This document shows positions 1 to 12,540 of a stretch of DNA of 64,000 bases, piece by piece (the first letter of the stretch is position 1; each line of letters begins with the position of its first letter). This DNA comes from Siphonodentalium dalli (taxonomy: Eukaryota > Mollusca > Scaphopoda > Gadilida > Siphonodentaliidae). The notes under the pieces were generated by a model. That model searched no databases and had not been told where the DNA came from. It was given only the letters and a program-made list of their open reading frames with translations. The position numbers were made by a program, and so were the translations under genes. The DNA is taken from the NCBI GenBank assembly GCA_032622095.1, contig CP136064.1:191790948-191854947 (forward strand). Direction: 5' to 3'.

Positions 1-60
1 CCAAATCAACGACTTCTAATAAAGAGCGTTTATAATTAACAACACGTGAACAGACGGCCG

Positions 61-155
61 GTTCACAGGCCCCTGGGGGAAATTACTAAAAACCAATATA
101 GACTATACCACTGGTATATTGGTATTTTAGTAATTCCCCCAGGGCCAGTTCACAG
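61..155. mobile_element. Hairpin MITE with 8-bp target duplication
   Basis: The short element at 69-147 is an almost perfect hairpin. The left arm starts gcccctggggg and the right arm ends cccccagggcca; both continue through a ttactaaaa/ttttagtaa stem. It is flanked on both sides by GTTCACAG (61-68 and 148-155). An 8-bp duplication is typical of hAT-type elements, but the element is too short to carry a transposase, so the family is an inference. Confidence 0.7.
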
Positions 156-736
156 TGATATTATATGTTCTTTCGCGGATCCCGGTGTGCCCGCGTGGTC
201 CGTATACTATATACATGCTATATATATTTTTATTTCATAGTTAATAGTTTATGATAATATACATAATAATAATAAAATAACACATATTATGTATTATTAT
301 CTTGTTGATATATATAAGGGGTACATATACAATACATTTTTACAAAAAAAAACTGAGTATAAATCATTCACTATTATCCTCGATGTGAAAATGTTCGGAC
401 TAATTGTCTCAACATGATTATTGTCTACAGTGCGATTGGGTGATTTGAATCGCAAATGATGTTCAACTCTATGTAAATATATTCTTTTTGTAACAGCAAT
501 TAGAAATGTATATATAGTCCGGCTTGACGGTTTACAGTTAGAAGCGGACACCCCCGCCAATCTTGCAACCACTGGCCACGTCACTGCTATAGCTTACCAG
601 TTGGTAATTAATTACTACCATTTCTGAAACACCACTCCGTGCTAGCAAGGTGTTATTCAGTTAAATGTGTTTATAATAATATATACATGAACTAGATCCC
701 ATCCACATTTCGGACCAACCGCGGGTCACAACGTAT

Positions 737-915
737 AGGTCTTAACTTTAAGATTATCTTATGACACCTCACACCAGTCTTAAAGTTAAGACCAAAGTTA
801 AGACCATCTTAGGTTAAGACTTTGTTCGTGAAACGCACTTATGACTGAAGTTTGAACTTATGACCATCTTAAGTCCCAACTATGTCATAAGTTGCCTTCA
901 TGAAACAGGGCCCTG
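737..915. repeat. Short dispersed repeat ending tttcatgaaacagggccc-like
   Basis: The stretch is built from repeated and inverted cttaagtc/gacttaag blocks and ends cttcatgaaacagggccc. Related sequence lies at 3531-3690 in the opposite sense (ggggcctgtttcatgaag), and a duplicate sits at 5201-5379. It is non-coding, probably a MITE- or SINE-like repeat; I do not know its family. Confidence 0.5.
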
Positions 916-1736
916 AATCTGACACTATGTATCAATACTACCATGCTTCAATATATATCCGAATGTGCGAACATATTGAATTTAATACCGGTAACAATTG
1001 AATTTGATTTATTGACGGAACTTCGGAAGTAAAATATAAGTTGAACGTTCTCCGTAGAGCAATTAACACAAATGTCGAGTTTCCACAGCATAAATCCACA
1101 TTGGATGATAGGAAATAAAATCCTGATGAAAAACAACATATTCCGACCACTTTTGTCGCACTGGTAAAGATAATCAATCCCCCCCCCCCAAACAAAACTC
1201 GACTTATGATAATTTTGATGAGAGTTGGTTGCGGGCGGGAGGCTGTTTGTTGATGGATTTTGCTACTTTTTGGTATATGTTTATAGCCGTGTGAGACAGC
1301 TGTACTCAGAAAATCGGGTCCATCCCAACTTTCTTACCAGAGTGATAGCTCGTAATCTATTTATAGCAATTGTATTGCCGTCATATAGTGCGATTGAACA
1401 AATGTCAATCGATTCCATTCATAATTCGTACATGGATCTTCCACAATAAAATCTTGATCGAATTCAAAAACCATATTTGCCAGAACCTTTTGCTTGAGTT
1501 ATGGCCCTTACATGTGATTTGTCTGTATTAACAATTTAAGGCCGTTATCACGATAACTTGAACAAACGTCAACTGATTCCATTTATAGTTTGTTATGTGG
1601 TTCTTTCACAACAATATCGCGATCGAGTTTGAAAACTACGTTTGTCCGATTTTTCACCTGAGTTATGCAGACACTTAGTTTCCCTATTTTCTTGGCCTGC
1701 ATGACTAAATGCGGTATAGATAGAATAACTGGGCGT

Positions 1737-2015
1737 GTTTTTGAGTGTACGGCCATGTCCAATCGACGGATAATTCACAGGTAGAATATTGGGCAAACTT
1801 ATAATGCGGGATGGTATAATATCCTAACTGCAGACATATTTTAGAAAATAAATTCAGCTAAATCTGTAGAAATTAATACGAAAAAGGCTATAGAAATGTC
1901 AGACAATTATAACTAAAATTATCATCCGAACACCAAAATAATCAGCAAATTCTAAGTCTAAAAGGGACATAATTCCGTAAACATCGTCCGGACCCAAATT
2001 CGAACAAGACCTGTA
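1737..2015 (+). repeat. Dispersed block shared with the region upstream of T-box gene A
   Basis: The sequence aligns by eye with 24,415-24,680 and its duplicate at 38,461-38,726. Shared landmarks include gataattcacaggtag, ctgcagacatatttt, tctaaaagggaca and tcgaacaagaactgtattt with scattered substitutions. It is diverged, unlike the recent duplications. It may be a dispersed repeat, or part of an older duplication that also copied the upstream region of a T-box gene. Confidence 0.6.
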
Positions 2016-3530
2016 TTTATTTTTTAAATAATTTTATTCAGATCCTTTTTAATTTCATCATGTGATTAATAATCTTGTTCGATAGTATATATCATTTTAA
2101 ATATATTTTCAGATACATATAAACACACACATATATATATATGATTGAATGTCTTTTGTATATATAGCAGAACAGTTTATATAAAGAGTAATTTTGAGAT
2201 AACCAGTATATTTGAGAAGCGGGAATATTCATAATCACTTATTTCTGAACTGCCGTGGGAAAGGGAAACCCTTTTTTTTATTATTAGGTTATATTGTGTT
2301 TGTATTGTTTATATAAATGTTGACTCGTTTTCAATTGCTATGAATTGCTTCCAGGACCTTCCATCGTTCCCTATATTTTTGACTTCTATCGCAAGGAATA
2401 TGTGTTTCGAAATTTCAATTTGATGATAATATTTCAAAAATTCAATAAGTCCATTTACAGTTGGGTTGGTAGATCTCATTTTACATGAGTATATAAATTT
2501 CCTATACAATATTGTACAGATGACCAGAGTATCGTTGCTATGTATGTCTCCATGCATACCGAACACAATACATTCTGGTTTTAATTCTAATGTGTTGTTA
2601 CACTTTCGTTTAGCCTATGCAAACCCGACCATTGATGGAATTATAACTGACCGTGATGGCATGGTGGCCATGTAAGACTAGCACCAGACTGAATTGACCT
2701 CTCATATGGAGAGTATACTTAATTGTATAAATTGTGTATATATTTTCATTATAAATTACAAATCAAGTCCAAAATAATTGTTATTTGATTTGTATAAAAA
2801 TGTAGATGATGTTTAATCATAAATTTGATAAATAATAATGATCATGTTTGAACATAAAACCTCTCACTCTGGTTAAACTACATTAGTAATACTAATATTA
2901 ATGGGTAAGCACTTGTACAAATAAATTGCTGCTTTCTCTCAGACTATAAATGTTAAAACCTACATATGACTTTAACTTAAGATGTTACAATTTACATCTG
3001 ACACTTAAATGAGACAGACAATTCCAATGATTTTGCTGTACCGCACTTTCCATGTAGGTACCGGTATTAAACATCATAAATTCAGATGGACAGCAGCTGC
3101 TGTCAGCAGCTCCTAAGTAGCAAAAGGCTAACCATGTAACTATATATTAGTGGATAAAATGTGTACCATTAATTAGTTGCTGAGAATGGTGGAACAGAGT
3201 GAGAGGTGTTAACTTAAACGAAGTTCCTTGACACTTGGGCTGAAATTGTATTTACTGGCCGATTTGTGGATGAGTTAAGTATATTCCAGTTTAATCTATA
3301 ATATAATTTATTATTTTAAATTAAGGAATCTGCATATACTTTTGTGAATAAATCATTAACAAGTGTCTGGAAACTGTAGAGCATACTTGTAAACCGTACC
3401 ACTAGTATCAAGTGGACTATACTCACCATTTGAGATATTAGTCCTTCCAATGGCTTCCATCTGTCATGAACACCATGAATTCCCTTGTGACTAATTGCCA
3501 TTAAAAAGCACTGCGGTGTGAACTGACCTG

Positions 3531-3690
3531 GGGCCTGTTTCATGAAGCACTGTCATAAGATTATCTTAAGATTGACTTAATCTAAGATCTAAGGTGGATC
3601 TTATGATGTAACTTTTCCGTTTCAAGAACGCGTTTCACAAAACAAGATTAAGTCCTACTTAAGTAGTAATTTAAGTTCGCGCGCTTTTAG
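3531..3690. repeat. Short dispersed repeat, inverted relative
   Basis: It begins ggggcctgtttcatgaag and continues through ttaagatt/aatcttaa-type blocks. It resembles the reverse complement of the repeat at 737-915. No coding potential is seen. Confidence 0.45.
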
Positions 3691-4184
3691 ACTGGCTCTC
3701 GACAATTTATTACAGCTATGCACAGAAAATGTTGGTTCTGTGTGTGTTATATGCCTAGGTACAGTGTCTGGTGACAGATACTAGGGCGTGTCTAAGAATA
3801 ATTATGATATTTTAATGCAAGGGCGATAATCAGTATAATGACTTGTGCATACTTAACTGCACGAGCGCGCTTTTTAACTGTGTTTTCGCGTCAGACCCCA
3901 TCCACACATAGCTGCATGCTTCCAGTGCCAATTTTATACAAACGTATCGAGCTCAAATATATTATTTCAGTTATTAAAGGGACTTATACATCCTAACTCA
4001 GAATGTGAAACTTCACCCATATAACATGCCATTAAAGCGACGCGAGACATATGTTCGCGCCTTTCAATGCTGATATTAGGTTCTAATACATTATACGTCT
4101 TTGAAGCATCTATAATACCAGGAAACCGAATATGTCGCCAACACGGCATACACATACAATACACCACAATGGAAGCACTGAGCT

Positions 4185-4242
4185 AAACGCTCTTTATTGA
4201 TTGCCAACATTCATGGAATACTAACACAAAACGCTCTTTATT
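4185..4242. repeat. Paired AACGCTCTTTATT motif
   Basis: Two copies of aaacgctctttatt start at 4185 and 4229, 44 bp apart, with unrelated sequence between them. The same pairing recurs at several other places in this window, including upstream of both T-box genes. Function unknown. Confidence 0.5.
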
Positions 4243-4464
4243 TATATTGCTATAATGTGAATAGGACTTCATATCGTGCTCCAAATAGACTTATTTCCAA
4301 TCTGAGCCATACTTGTAAAAGCCATATATAAATGATGTTAGTGACATTTGCTCTGGTTCTGTTGACTAATGTGCTAAACGCCTGTTATAATTAACAAACT
4401 GCGTATGAACTTCGAAAGTACGTTACGTTGAACGACATTCTGCATATATATGTTTTAATAAAAA

Positions 4465-6160
4465 CCAAATCAACGACTTCTAATAAAGAGCGTTTATAAT
4501 TAACAACACGTGAACAGACGGCCGGTTCACAGGCCCCTGGGGGAAATTACTAAAAACCAATATAGACTATACCACTGGTATATTGGTATTTTAGTAATTC
4601 CCCCAGGGCCAGTTCACAGTGATATTATATGTTCTTTCGCGGATCCCGGTGTGCCCGCGTGGTCCGTATACTATATACATGCTATATATATTTTTATTTC
4701 ATAGTTAATAGTTTATGATAATATACATAATAATAATAAAATAACACATATTATGTATTATTATCTTGTTGATATATATAAGGGGTACATATACAATACA
4801 TTTTTACAAAAAAAAACTGAGTATAAATCATTCACTATTATCCTCGATGTGAAAATGTTCGGACTAATTGTCTCAACATGATTATTGTCTACAGTGCGAT
4901 TGGGTGATTTGAATCGCAAATGATGTTCAACTCTATGTAAATATATTCTTTTTGTAACAGCAATTAGAAATGTATATATAGTCCGGCTTGACGGTTTACA
5001 GTTAGAAGCGGACACCCCCGCCAATCTTGCAACCACTGGCCACGTCACTGCTATAGCTTACCAGTTGGTAATTAATTACTACCATTTCTGAAACACCACT
5101 CCGTGCTAGCAAGGTGTTATTCAGTTAAATGTGTTTATAATAATATATACATGAACTAGATCCCATCCACATTTCGGACCAACCGCGGGTCACAACGTAT
5201 AGGTCTTAACTTTAAGATTATCTTATGACACCTCACACCAGTCTTAAAGTTAAGACCAAAGTTAAGACCATCTTAGGTTAAGACTTTGTTCGTGAAACGC
5301 ACTTATGACTGAAGTTTGAACTTATGACCATCTTAAGTCCCAACTATGTCATAAGTTGCCTTCATGAAACAGGGCCCTGAATCTGACACTATGTATCAAT
5401 ACTACCATGCTTCAATATATATCCGAATGTGCGAACATATTGAATTTAATACCGGTAACAATTGAATTTGATTTATTGACGGAACTTCGGAAGTAAAATA
5501 TAAGTTGAACGTTCTCCGTAGAGCAATTAACACAAATGTCGAGTTTCCACAGCATAAATCCACATTGGATGATAGGAAATAAAATCCTGATGAAAAACAA
5601 CATATTCCGACCACTTTTGTCGCACTGGTAAAGATAATCAATCCCCCCCCCCCCCCAAACAAAACTCGACTTATGATAATTTTGATGAGAGTTGGTTGCG
5701 GGCGGGAGGCTGTTTGTTGATGGATTTTGCTACTTTTTGGTATATGTTTATAGCCGTGTGAGACAGCTGTACTCAGAAAATCGGGTCCATCCCAACTTTC
5801 TTACCAGAGTGATAGCTCGTAATCTATTTATAGCAATTGTATTGCCGTCATATAGTGCGATTGAACAAATGTCAATCGATTCCATTCATAATTCGTACAT
5901 GGATCTTCCACAATAAAATCTTGATCGAATTCAAAAACCATGTTTGCCAGAACCTTTTGCTTGAGTTATGGCCCTTACATGTGATTTGTCTGTATTAACA
6001 ATTTAAGGCCGTTATCACGATAACTTGAACAAACGTCAACTGATTCCATTTATAGTTTGTTATGTGGTTCTTTCACAACAATATCGCGATCGAGTTTGAA
6101 AACTACGTTTGTCCGATTTTTCACCTGAGTTATGCAGACACTTAGTTTCCCTATTTTCTT
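4465..6160 (+). repeat. 1.69-kb direct repeat, copy 2
   Basis: This is the second copy of the segment at the start of the window, in the same orientation. The left edge follows a stretch reading gttttaataaaa; the right edge is at 6160, after which the sequence diverges from copy 1. Near identity points to a very recent event or an assembly duplication. Confidence 0.93.
4525..4619. mobile_element. Hairpin MITE, duplicated copy
   Basis: The same hairpin and the same GTTCACAG flanks appear here because the element travelled with the surrounding 1.69-kb repeat rather than inserting twice. Confidence 0.7.
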
Positions 6161-6228
6161 TAGCAATTTCGAGGTCATTAGCGTGATAACTTGGAACAAA
6201 CGTCAATCGAATCCAATTATATTAGGTG

Positions 6229-6340
6229 TACCTTACTCGTATTTAAATTCGCGCAGTGCTATTTTTCGCTCAGTTTTAAATTCGCGCATCGACGGGTGCG
6301 CGAAAAATATTACTGCGCGAATTTAAATACGACTAAGGTA
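6229..6340. repeat. Imperfect palindrome, MITE-like
   Basis: The left arm (taccttactcgtatttaaa then ttcgcgcagt) is matched by the right arm (actgcgcgaa then tttaaatacgactaaggta). Further gcgcg-rich pairing lies inside. It sits just past the right end of the 1.69-kb repeat. It is too short to code and resembles a small non-autonomous transposon. Confidence 0.6.
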
Positions 6341-8295
6341 TATATGGATTTTTTTTACAATATCTCGATAGAGTTCGAGAACCAGGTTTGTCCGATTCTT
6401 ATAAATCATAAGAATGAAAACTTGAACATACATATATGTCATTATCCTACATGTATGTTAACCAATTGTAAATTGTTTCTAACAGATCCCAAACACCTCG
6501 ACCAGGCCTTCTTCGACAATCAACCCTTGTTTGCCCGTATCATATTGTCTCCGCCCCTAAATAGGAGTTCTCTCACACCATGTAGATTGCCACCCCTCCC
6601 CATTTAATGTAGGGGCGAATACATAATGTCAGTTAACGGAGGGTGAATACTGAATACCAGTTTTTACTTTTAAAATTGCGACACCTGTTGTAAAAGCACT
6701 TTCAACCATGAGCTTGCGTTTGTTCTTGACACGACCATACTACGTTGCTTGCAGGCAAATCATTTGTAAATCCCACGTGAGTCAGAAACTGTTGTCTGAT
6801 TGACAGTACTGGTAAAAGACACTGATCATATATATTTAATTTATTCTAATTAACTTGATACCATGTATACATATGTACAAAATTATTTAAATGCGAGGTG
6901 TCTGTAATCTAACATGAACGTATATATGCTCGTCGGGTGGCAGCAGCGCATCGGATTTGGTGGAGCGCATCATCATTATTATATATGTGCTACCACTGAG
7001 TTGTTAGACGACCCAACTGAAGCTCCTTGCTATGAAACAAACACCATCAATTTACCTGAGCCCCTCTCATCATTCACAAATATATAGATATCCTTATACT
7101 CATCCACGATCACGATGTCAGCTTACCACGCAAGTAGAAGCAGATGGATCAAGGGATCAAACACAGCCAACTTTCTGCGATTTTCTCGAAGATGCACACG
7201 AAATAAACGACGCAAATTATAAATTTTTACCTTTCAAGGCACGGGCGGCGTTCGTTGCAGAAATATTCACATTTGTTCAAATCGCCATCAACGGAAGGAA
7301 TATTAAAATATATATAGTTTTGTTCATATGCCAAAAATAATCAGCGCGTAAATAGTATATTGTCGTAAAGACGTACGATGTTGTACGTAAACAAGAACCT
7401 TCTCGTGTTACAGAAGTGTTTCTTCTGTTTACATAACACAGCGCAATTCTAGTGGTTAATCACACACAAATGATATAAACGCTCTTTATTACTTCCATAT
7501 CAGGAAAACAGTAACAAATAACGCTCTTTGTGTTTACCATATCCGGATCTAAACAAAAGCCAGGTTCTGTAACGATTTTTGCTTTTGTTTACACAACAAA
7601 GGAAAACATTTGACAATAACATACTGTTTATGTGATATTTCTGATAGGTATAAGAACAAGGTCTGTCTATACTTTACTATTCTTTCTGTTTATGGCGGTT
7701 TTTGACGCAGATGAATATTTTAACAGTATACCCACCGCCAACGCCGCCCGTATCTTTAAGTTGCTTAAAGATGAAAAAATTGTTGAAGAGCCTGAAAGAG
7801 CGTCGTTTTTCGTGCTGCATTTTCAAACATACCACTGCTTTTAAACATCTGCATTGTGTTTAATACACATTTAGTTGGGGTCTGTTCAACTTTGAAAATT
7901 ACTATGGCCTCCTGGGTCCACATGGGTACAATTTGGTGTCACACATCTATGTCAGTTATAAACTAAGGATAACGCTATTGTGTACAATAAATAGAGTAAA
8001 ACATGTTCTGCCCCGATCTGCTCTACGAAAAATAGATCTTGCACGCATAGAACGTCGCTTAACTAACGGTATATACGTATGGGGGGGGGGGGGGCGCAGA
8101 CGTACTCTGAAAGTACAGACGAGAGCGATTGTAAATTATTGAAGGGGCCAAATACAATTATCGCACTGATCCACTGTTCAGTGCAACAAGAACTCTCAAT
8201 ATACACGACGTACACGTGCTTCACACTGTCCCCTTCACGCATGATTGGAAACGTGAACTCTTACCAGTTTCCATGTCTGACTTTCTTGACAAAGA
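6341..8295. other. Intergenic, no gene recognised
   Basis: Short open frames occur here, such as 7032-7340 and 7632-7844, but they show no domain, splice-site pattern or second copy that would support them. A 12-G tract lies at about 8080-8091. Confidence 0.45.
7477..7532. repeat. Paired AACGCTCTTTATT motif
   Basis: aaacgctctttatt at 7477-7490 is followed 42 bp later by the variant taacgctctttgt. This matches the spacing upstream of both T-box genes (23,467 and 63,594). Confidence 0.45.
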
Positions 8296-8610
8296 CATTC
8301 GTGTTGGTGATAGGAGGGCTCAGGATACAGGCCACAAGAAACCGCGCGTAGATTTTACTACCAAATACCAACTTCATCACTACCCGAACCTATATGGAAC
8401 ACTTTCCCCAAAGAAATACGCAGAGAATTCCATCGAAATGCTTTCAAACGTAGACTAATAAACAATTTCCAAGCCATGTATTGTCTGAACCCTAAATGTG
8501 ACATACCTTTTTGATGCGACTTAGAAATAACACATAATGTCCCTTTTAGAAGCCATGGCATCAATCAATCATTAGGCATTTGATCAATAAATTCATCACC
8601 CACTATTTTA
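8296..8610. repeat. Left part of the T-box paralogous block, A side
   Basis: Sequence at 8296-8410 (cattcgtgttggtgatagga onward) matches 51,741-51,860. Sequence at 8545-8610 (tcaatcaatcattagg... tgatcaataaat) matches 54,091-54,150. These lie downstream of genes A and B respectively, in the same orientation. This supports duplication of a segment larger than the gene itself. The gap in the match is filled by repeats on the B side. Confidence 0.65.
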
Positions 8611-8629
8611 TGGTGTCAACCCTTTATTC

Positions 8630-8920
8630 CGAAAGTCCGATACTCCGAATGTCCAATACTCCGAAGATCCCATATTACGTACGTACAATACTCCGAAGGT
8701 CCCATATTACGAAAGTCCGATACACTGAAGGTTCTATAATCCGAAGACACGATACTCCGAAGATACGATACACCGAAGGTCCGATACTCCGAAGATCCAA
8801 TACTCCGAAAGTCCGATACTCGAAGATATAATATTCCGAAGGTCTGACACTACGAAGACCTGTCCGCTACTCCGAAGGTAAGATACTCCGAAGGTCAGAT
8901 ACTCCGAAGGTCAGATTATT
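8630..8920. repeat. 16-bp minisatellite, ccgatactccgaaggt
   Basis: About 18 degenerate copies of a 16-bp unit (ccgatactccgaaggt and variants such as ccaatactccgaaagt) run in tandem. An open frame crosses the array but simply reads the repeat and is not a gene. Confidence 0.85.
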
Positions 8921-8929
8921 ATAAGGGCT

Positions 8930-11460
8930 GTCAATTGAAATGCTTATGTAAATTTAATTATCTTAAAGCCTCTATACCATTATATTCAACGATGTAAGCA
9001 TTCAGTGACGATGCGGCTGGAATTCGAAGAAGCCCCAGTCCCAACTATAGTCACATTCAGGAAATAATAGAAAACTAATAAATGTATGCGCTCATTCGTG
9101 AAATATTAATATATTTAAAGAAGACTCCCCCTCCCATGGCGCCTCACAACTATGTTGCTTCTCTCTTTTCTCCCATTCTCTATTTCTCTTCCTCGCCCTC
9201 TTTCCACATCTCATAGCCACCTCGGCCAAACATATAGGCGAAAAAAAAAAAATTGTCGAGTTTGAAAAAGATGGTCGAAAAGTGGTCCAAACTCAGCTCG
9301 GATCGAAAAATATTGGGATTTGGAGGAAATAATTCCGGGATTATCCTCGGTGATGTGGGATGAAAAATTTGGCCGAACAGTTTGTGAGTCTAAACAGGGG
9401 GAGGGTCGGAAAAAGTGACATGACAGTAGGCTGAAAAACTTTTTTCCGGCTCTTGGGTACCCACCACCACCCTATTTGAAGGAAAACATATTTTTTTTCC
9501 AATTTCATTCGGGGTACCCACCCGCTTTTTACCTCCAAATATGTAGTCTCACACCATTTAATCTTGATGGTCAGTATTACAGTTACCCTATTTCCGTTTC
9601 TGGTTTTTCTAAGTCATTCCAATTTTTGTAATAACACGAAACAGGAAGTGATCTAAAAAAAAAACCCTGGAAAAACCAAAAATAACACACAGAATACATG
9701 TGCTGATCAGTAAATTATTGATTGTTTCGTCCCCAAATATTGTCTGAGGTAGCTCATTATACATGTAAGCAAGTATAAAAGCATTAGTGTACCTTCTTTT
9801 CACCACAGCAAGTGTAACTTTAGATGTGTCCCATAGCATCACATGAATTTATGTCAATTATGATTTTTGAAAAATATTAGGGCAACACCACCTGGCAGTT
9901 AACTCTCCAACCATACAGGTATTCAGCTGAAATCCACCATGTATCACAAAACTAATTTTCATTTCCATGAGCTGAGTTCTTGGGCTAGGTACTGTGCTAA
10001 GGCCAGACCCAGGTCAAGCATTCAGACACATACATGTACGTGTAAATAGAAACTTGAAAATAAGACGGTCATATGCAGTCTGCGTATCATTTGGGCAGTC
10101 ATTATAGAATAAAGTACACGAACCAAGCTTGCCCATACCAAATATTGGATATCGAGAAGAACCGCATGAAAAAATGAATGAAACAATAATTTCAGTCTGA
10201 GAACAGATAAGAATCGTATAAAGCTGCACCCAGTGTTGTGCAGTTTGTTTGTGTAGACTAATTGATTCATGACAGTATTGACTTGTAAACAAGTTATATG
10301 AACATTTTACCAAATGTCCACTGATATTCAGTAATCACCTGTATCAAAATAATAAAATATAAATTTTGGCAAAACATTTATGCTAAATAATACTGGATCC
10401 ACAAGATATTATATCATCTCACACTATGGCTTTTAACAGATTTATCAGCATCAATATGGCTTTGATGTGAAATTTAATTTTGTGTCCATAAACAAACAAT
10501 AAATACAACTAAATAAAACAAACAAAAATTAACACTGGATGTTGCTTTAAATAGGATTAAATAATTTCTAGCATGATGAGATTTCCATGTTTTTGCCTCT
10601 AATTATGTCTGTCTGATCAGGTATAATGAGTAAATATTAATGATATAAATCAATAGCTTTTTTCATTTTATTTACATTAAAGTTTATTCATGTGCTACAT
10701 AACTGTCCATTTTCATCTGGAACCAGTAGCATTGTTACATGGCAATGTGATCGGATGTAAAAGGCGAATTCCTGAGACTTGGTTCGTAATCTGGATTTCT
10801 GAGAAGCATCATGCCTATATCCACACTAACTACCCACCTCAGCACTGCCCTAAGTGTCATATACATCTTAACAATGATGCTGAACACTTTGAGGCAATTA
10901 TATTGCAGAAATGTTGTAAGAGGAAAAATTGTGACCACTTGGAAAAAAGTTACTTTTTTCGCGGCTGAACCACCCACCCACCCCGGCCTACTGTATGGAA
11001 ACAAGTGAATGACCCCCCCCCCCCCCGGTCTAAACGGGAAATACTGGTCGAAAATAGGTAGGGAAAGTCGGGAAATCGGCGGGGGGAAATGACCATCATC
11101 ATCAGAATAATTCATATCCATCTCGGCCCAATATTTTGTGCCTGAAAAAGTTGGGTCGAGTGAAAAAGTGGGTAGAAAAGAACGCTCGGACAGAACAATA
11201 TAATTTGGGGTAAATCCCCCCACGTCCCGATATTTTTTCAACCCGAGCAGCACTCTGACAACTTTTCGGCCGATGTGTCTATGAACGAATTTGGTGTAAT
11301 TCCGGTCATTTTATAATATACGATGAATGAGGAATAAGACACAAAATGCACGTCGCTTGATCTTGTCTAGGGGCCACTGGGACGATGCGGAATCTCATGC
11401 AGAACTCCATACTCCGACAATGCACAATGCATCGGTATATTTATCCCTGAATCTGCCAAA
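8930..11460. other. Intergenic with homopolymer-rich repeats, no gene recognised
   Basis: Two loosely similar stretches (about 9235-9545 and 10,930-11,260) share poly-A/poly-C runs and 'gaaaaagtggtcgaaa'-like phrases and may be old copies of one repeat. The longest open frame (10,735-11,253, minus) is proline- and glycine-rich only where it crosses a C tract and has no recognisable domain. Confidence 0.45.
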
Positions 11461-11467
11461 TACCACA

Positions 11468-11939
11468 TTAAAGGGGTACTGTACTCAAATGTTGTTGTTG
11501 CTGTTGTTGTTGTTTGTTTTATAGTCCCTGCGAAAATACAAATTGTCCTTGTCGAGTAATTTTTGGTCAGTTTTTAAACAAATGTGTCAAATAAATATTA
11601 TATTATATGTATACTATAGTCCCATATACTTAATTAAGTCATAGTATAGTTACTTGTCAGTGAGTGGCTTGAGTTGACGCCCCGTATCAACATAAAATTT
11701 TTTACACGATCGTGTGTCCCACGGGTTGCCCAATCCACTATCCGTGAATTATTTTGATTACGTCTTGTACACGGAAATTCATAATTTAATTTATGACTCG
11801 ACCATTAAGATAATCTATCAAACTGAACGTTTACAGAATACATCTTCGACTCAAATTACTTAGTTTTCTATATATTATTGATATTAGATCGTTGCTATTG
11901 TCGGGAATTTATTGAAAATGGCGTACAGTACCCCTTTAA
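11468..11939. mobile_element. TIR element flanked by TTAA
   Basis: A left end reading TTAAAGGGGTACTGTAC (11,468-11,484) is matched exactly by GTACAGTACCCCTTTAA (11,923-11,939). This leaves TTAA at both outer edges and a 13-bp terminal inverted repeat starting AGGGGTAC. TTAA duplication is the hallmark of piggyBac-type insertion. The ~460-bp interior has no transposase, only a (TTG)n tract near the left end, so this would be a non-autonomous copy. It lies just downstream of gene A; the corresponding place downstream of gene B lacks it. Confidence 0.7.
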
Positions 11940-12303
11940 GAGTAAATGTCCTGATAGCTACACATTACTATATTTTCCCGGTGATATCCGGATGCGATGC
12001 GGTCGAAATTTGAATGCCTATATCGACAAACTAGCGATCGTTTCACAGACACGAAAAATGATTTTAAATATGGGCTAAAAGCTCCATTCTAGCCATCAAA
12101 ATAACAATTTATCGCCACCAAAGTCGCGTACCAGACTTTTAATTAAATACGGACTATCATTAAAGAAGGGGTATGTGTCCTGGAAGATTGACAGTGGGGT
12201 ATGAATCATGCGTACCGCCTGAAAATGACATGAATCCCGCGTACCAAGGGGAGAAACCCTCAAAAGGATTGTGTTGATTAATGAAATTCTTGATCGAAAT
12301 TTG

Positions 12304-12309
12304 TTTATT
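12304..12309 (-). terminator. Candidate polyadenylation signal of T-box gene A
   Basis: AATAAA on the minus strand, about 235 bp beyond the full-length stop at 12,541. The same motif occurs at the same relative position after gene B (54,707-54,712), so it is conserved between the paralogues. Confidence 0.55.
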
Positions 12310-12540
12310 CATACTTATTTAATACATATTGGATTCACGTAAAATACTATATATCTCAACAAAATTAACAACTAATGTCATGACTAGTTCATATGCACAT
12401 AAAAACGGAACAATAACTTAAATACTATGTATGGAGGGACAACTATAGATAATATACATTAAATGCCAGTAGCAACACATTGTAAGTTTGAGGTATAGCA
12501 CAAGAAAAAAGCACAATGAGTGGTCGTGAACTAGGTTGTC

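Larger units (their letters stand above)
1..1693 (+). repeat. 1.69-kb direct repeat, copy 1
   Basis: This segment recurs almost unchanged 4,464 bp to the right, so the window opens inside or at the edge of a long direct repeat. The differences I noticed are three extra C in a poly-C tract near 1181 and one A/G change near 1491. The match stops sharply after the ctattttctt at 1693. The left boundary cannot be seen because the window begins here. It holds a hairpin element and a short dispersed repeat, and I see no convincing gene. Confidence 0.93.
2016..4464. other. Intergenic, no gene recognised
   Basis: AT-rich sequence with only short open frames, none with a recognisable domain or splice pattern. 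It contains the repeat at 3531-3690 and a pair of AACGCTCTTTATT motifs near 4190 and 4235. Confidence 0.5.

Noticed and set aside
8580-8831. 83-residue frame over the ccgatactccgaaggt array
   Set aside because: The peptide simply translates the 16-bp tandem repeat.
8630-8920. CRISPR-like array
   Set aside because: The units are contiguous 16-bp tandem repeats with no unique spacers, and the genome is eukaryotic.
10735-11253. 172-residue minus-strand frame as a gene
   Set aside because: It has no domain, runs across poly-C and poly-A tracts, and has no counterpart near gene B.
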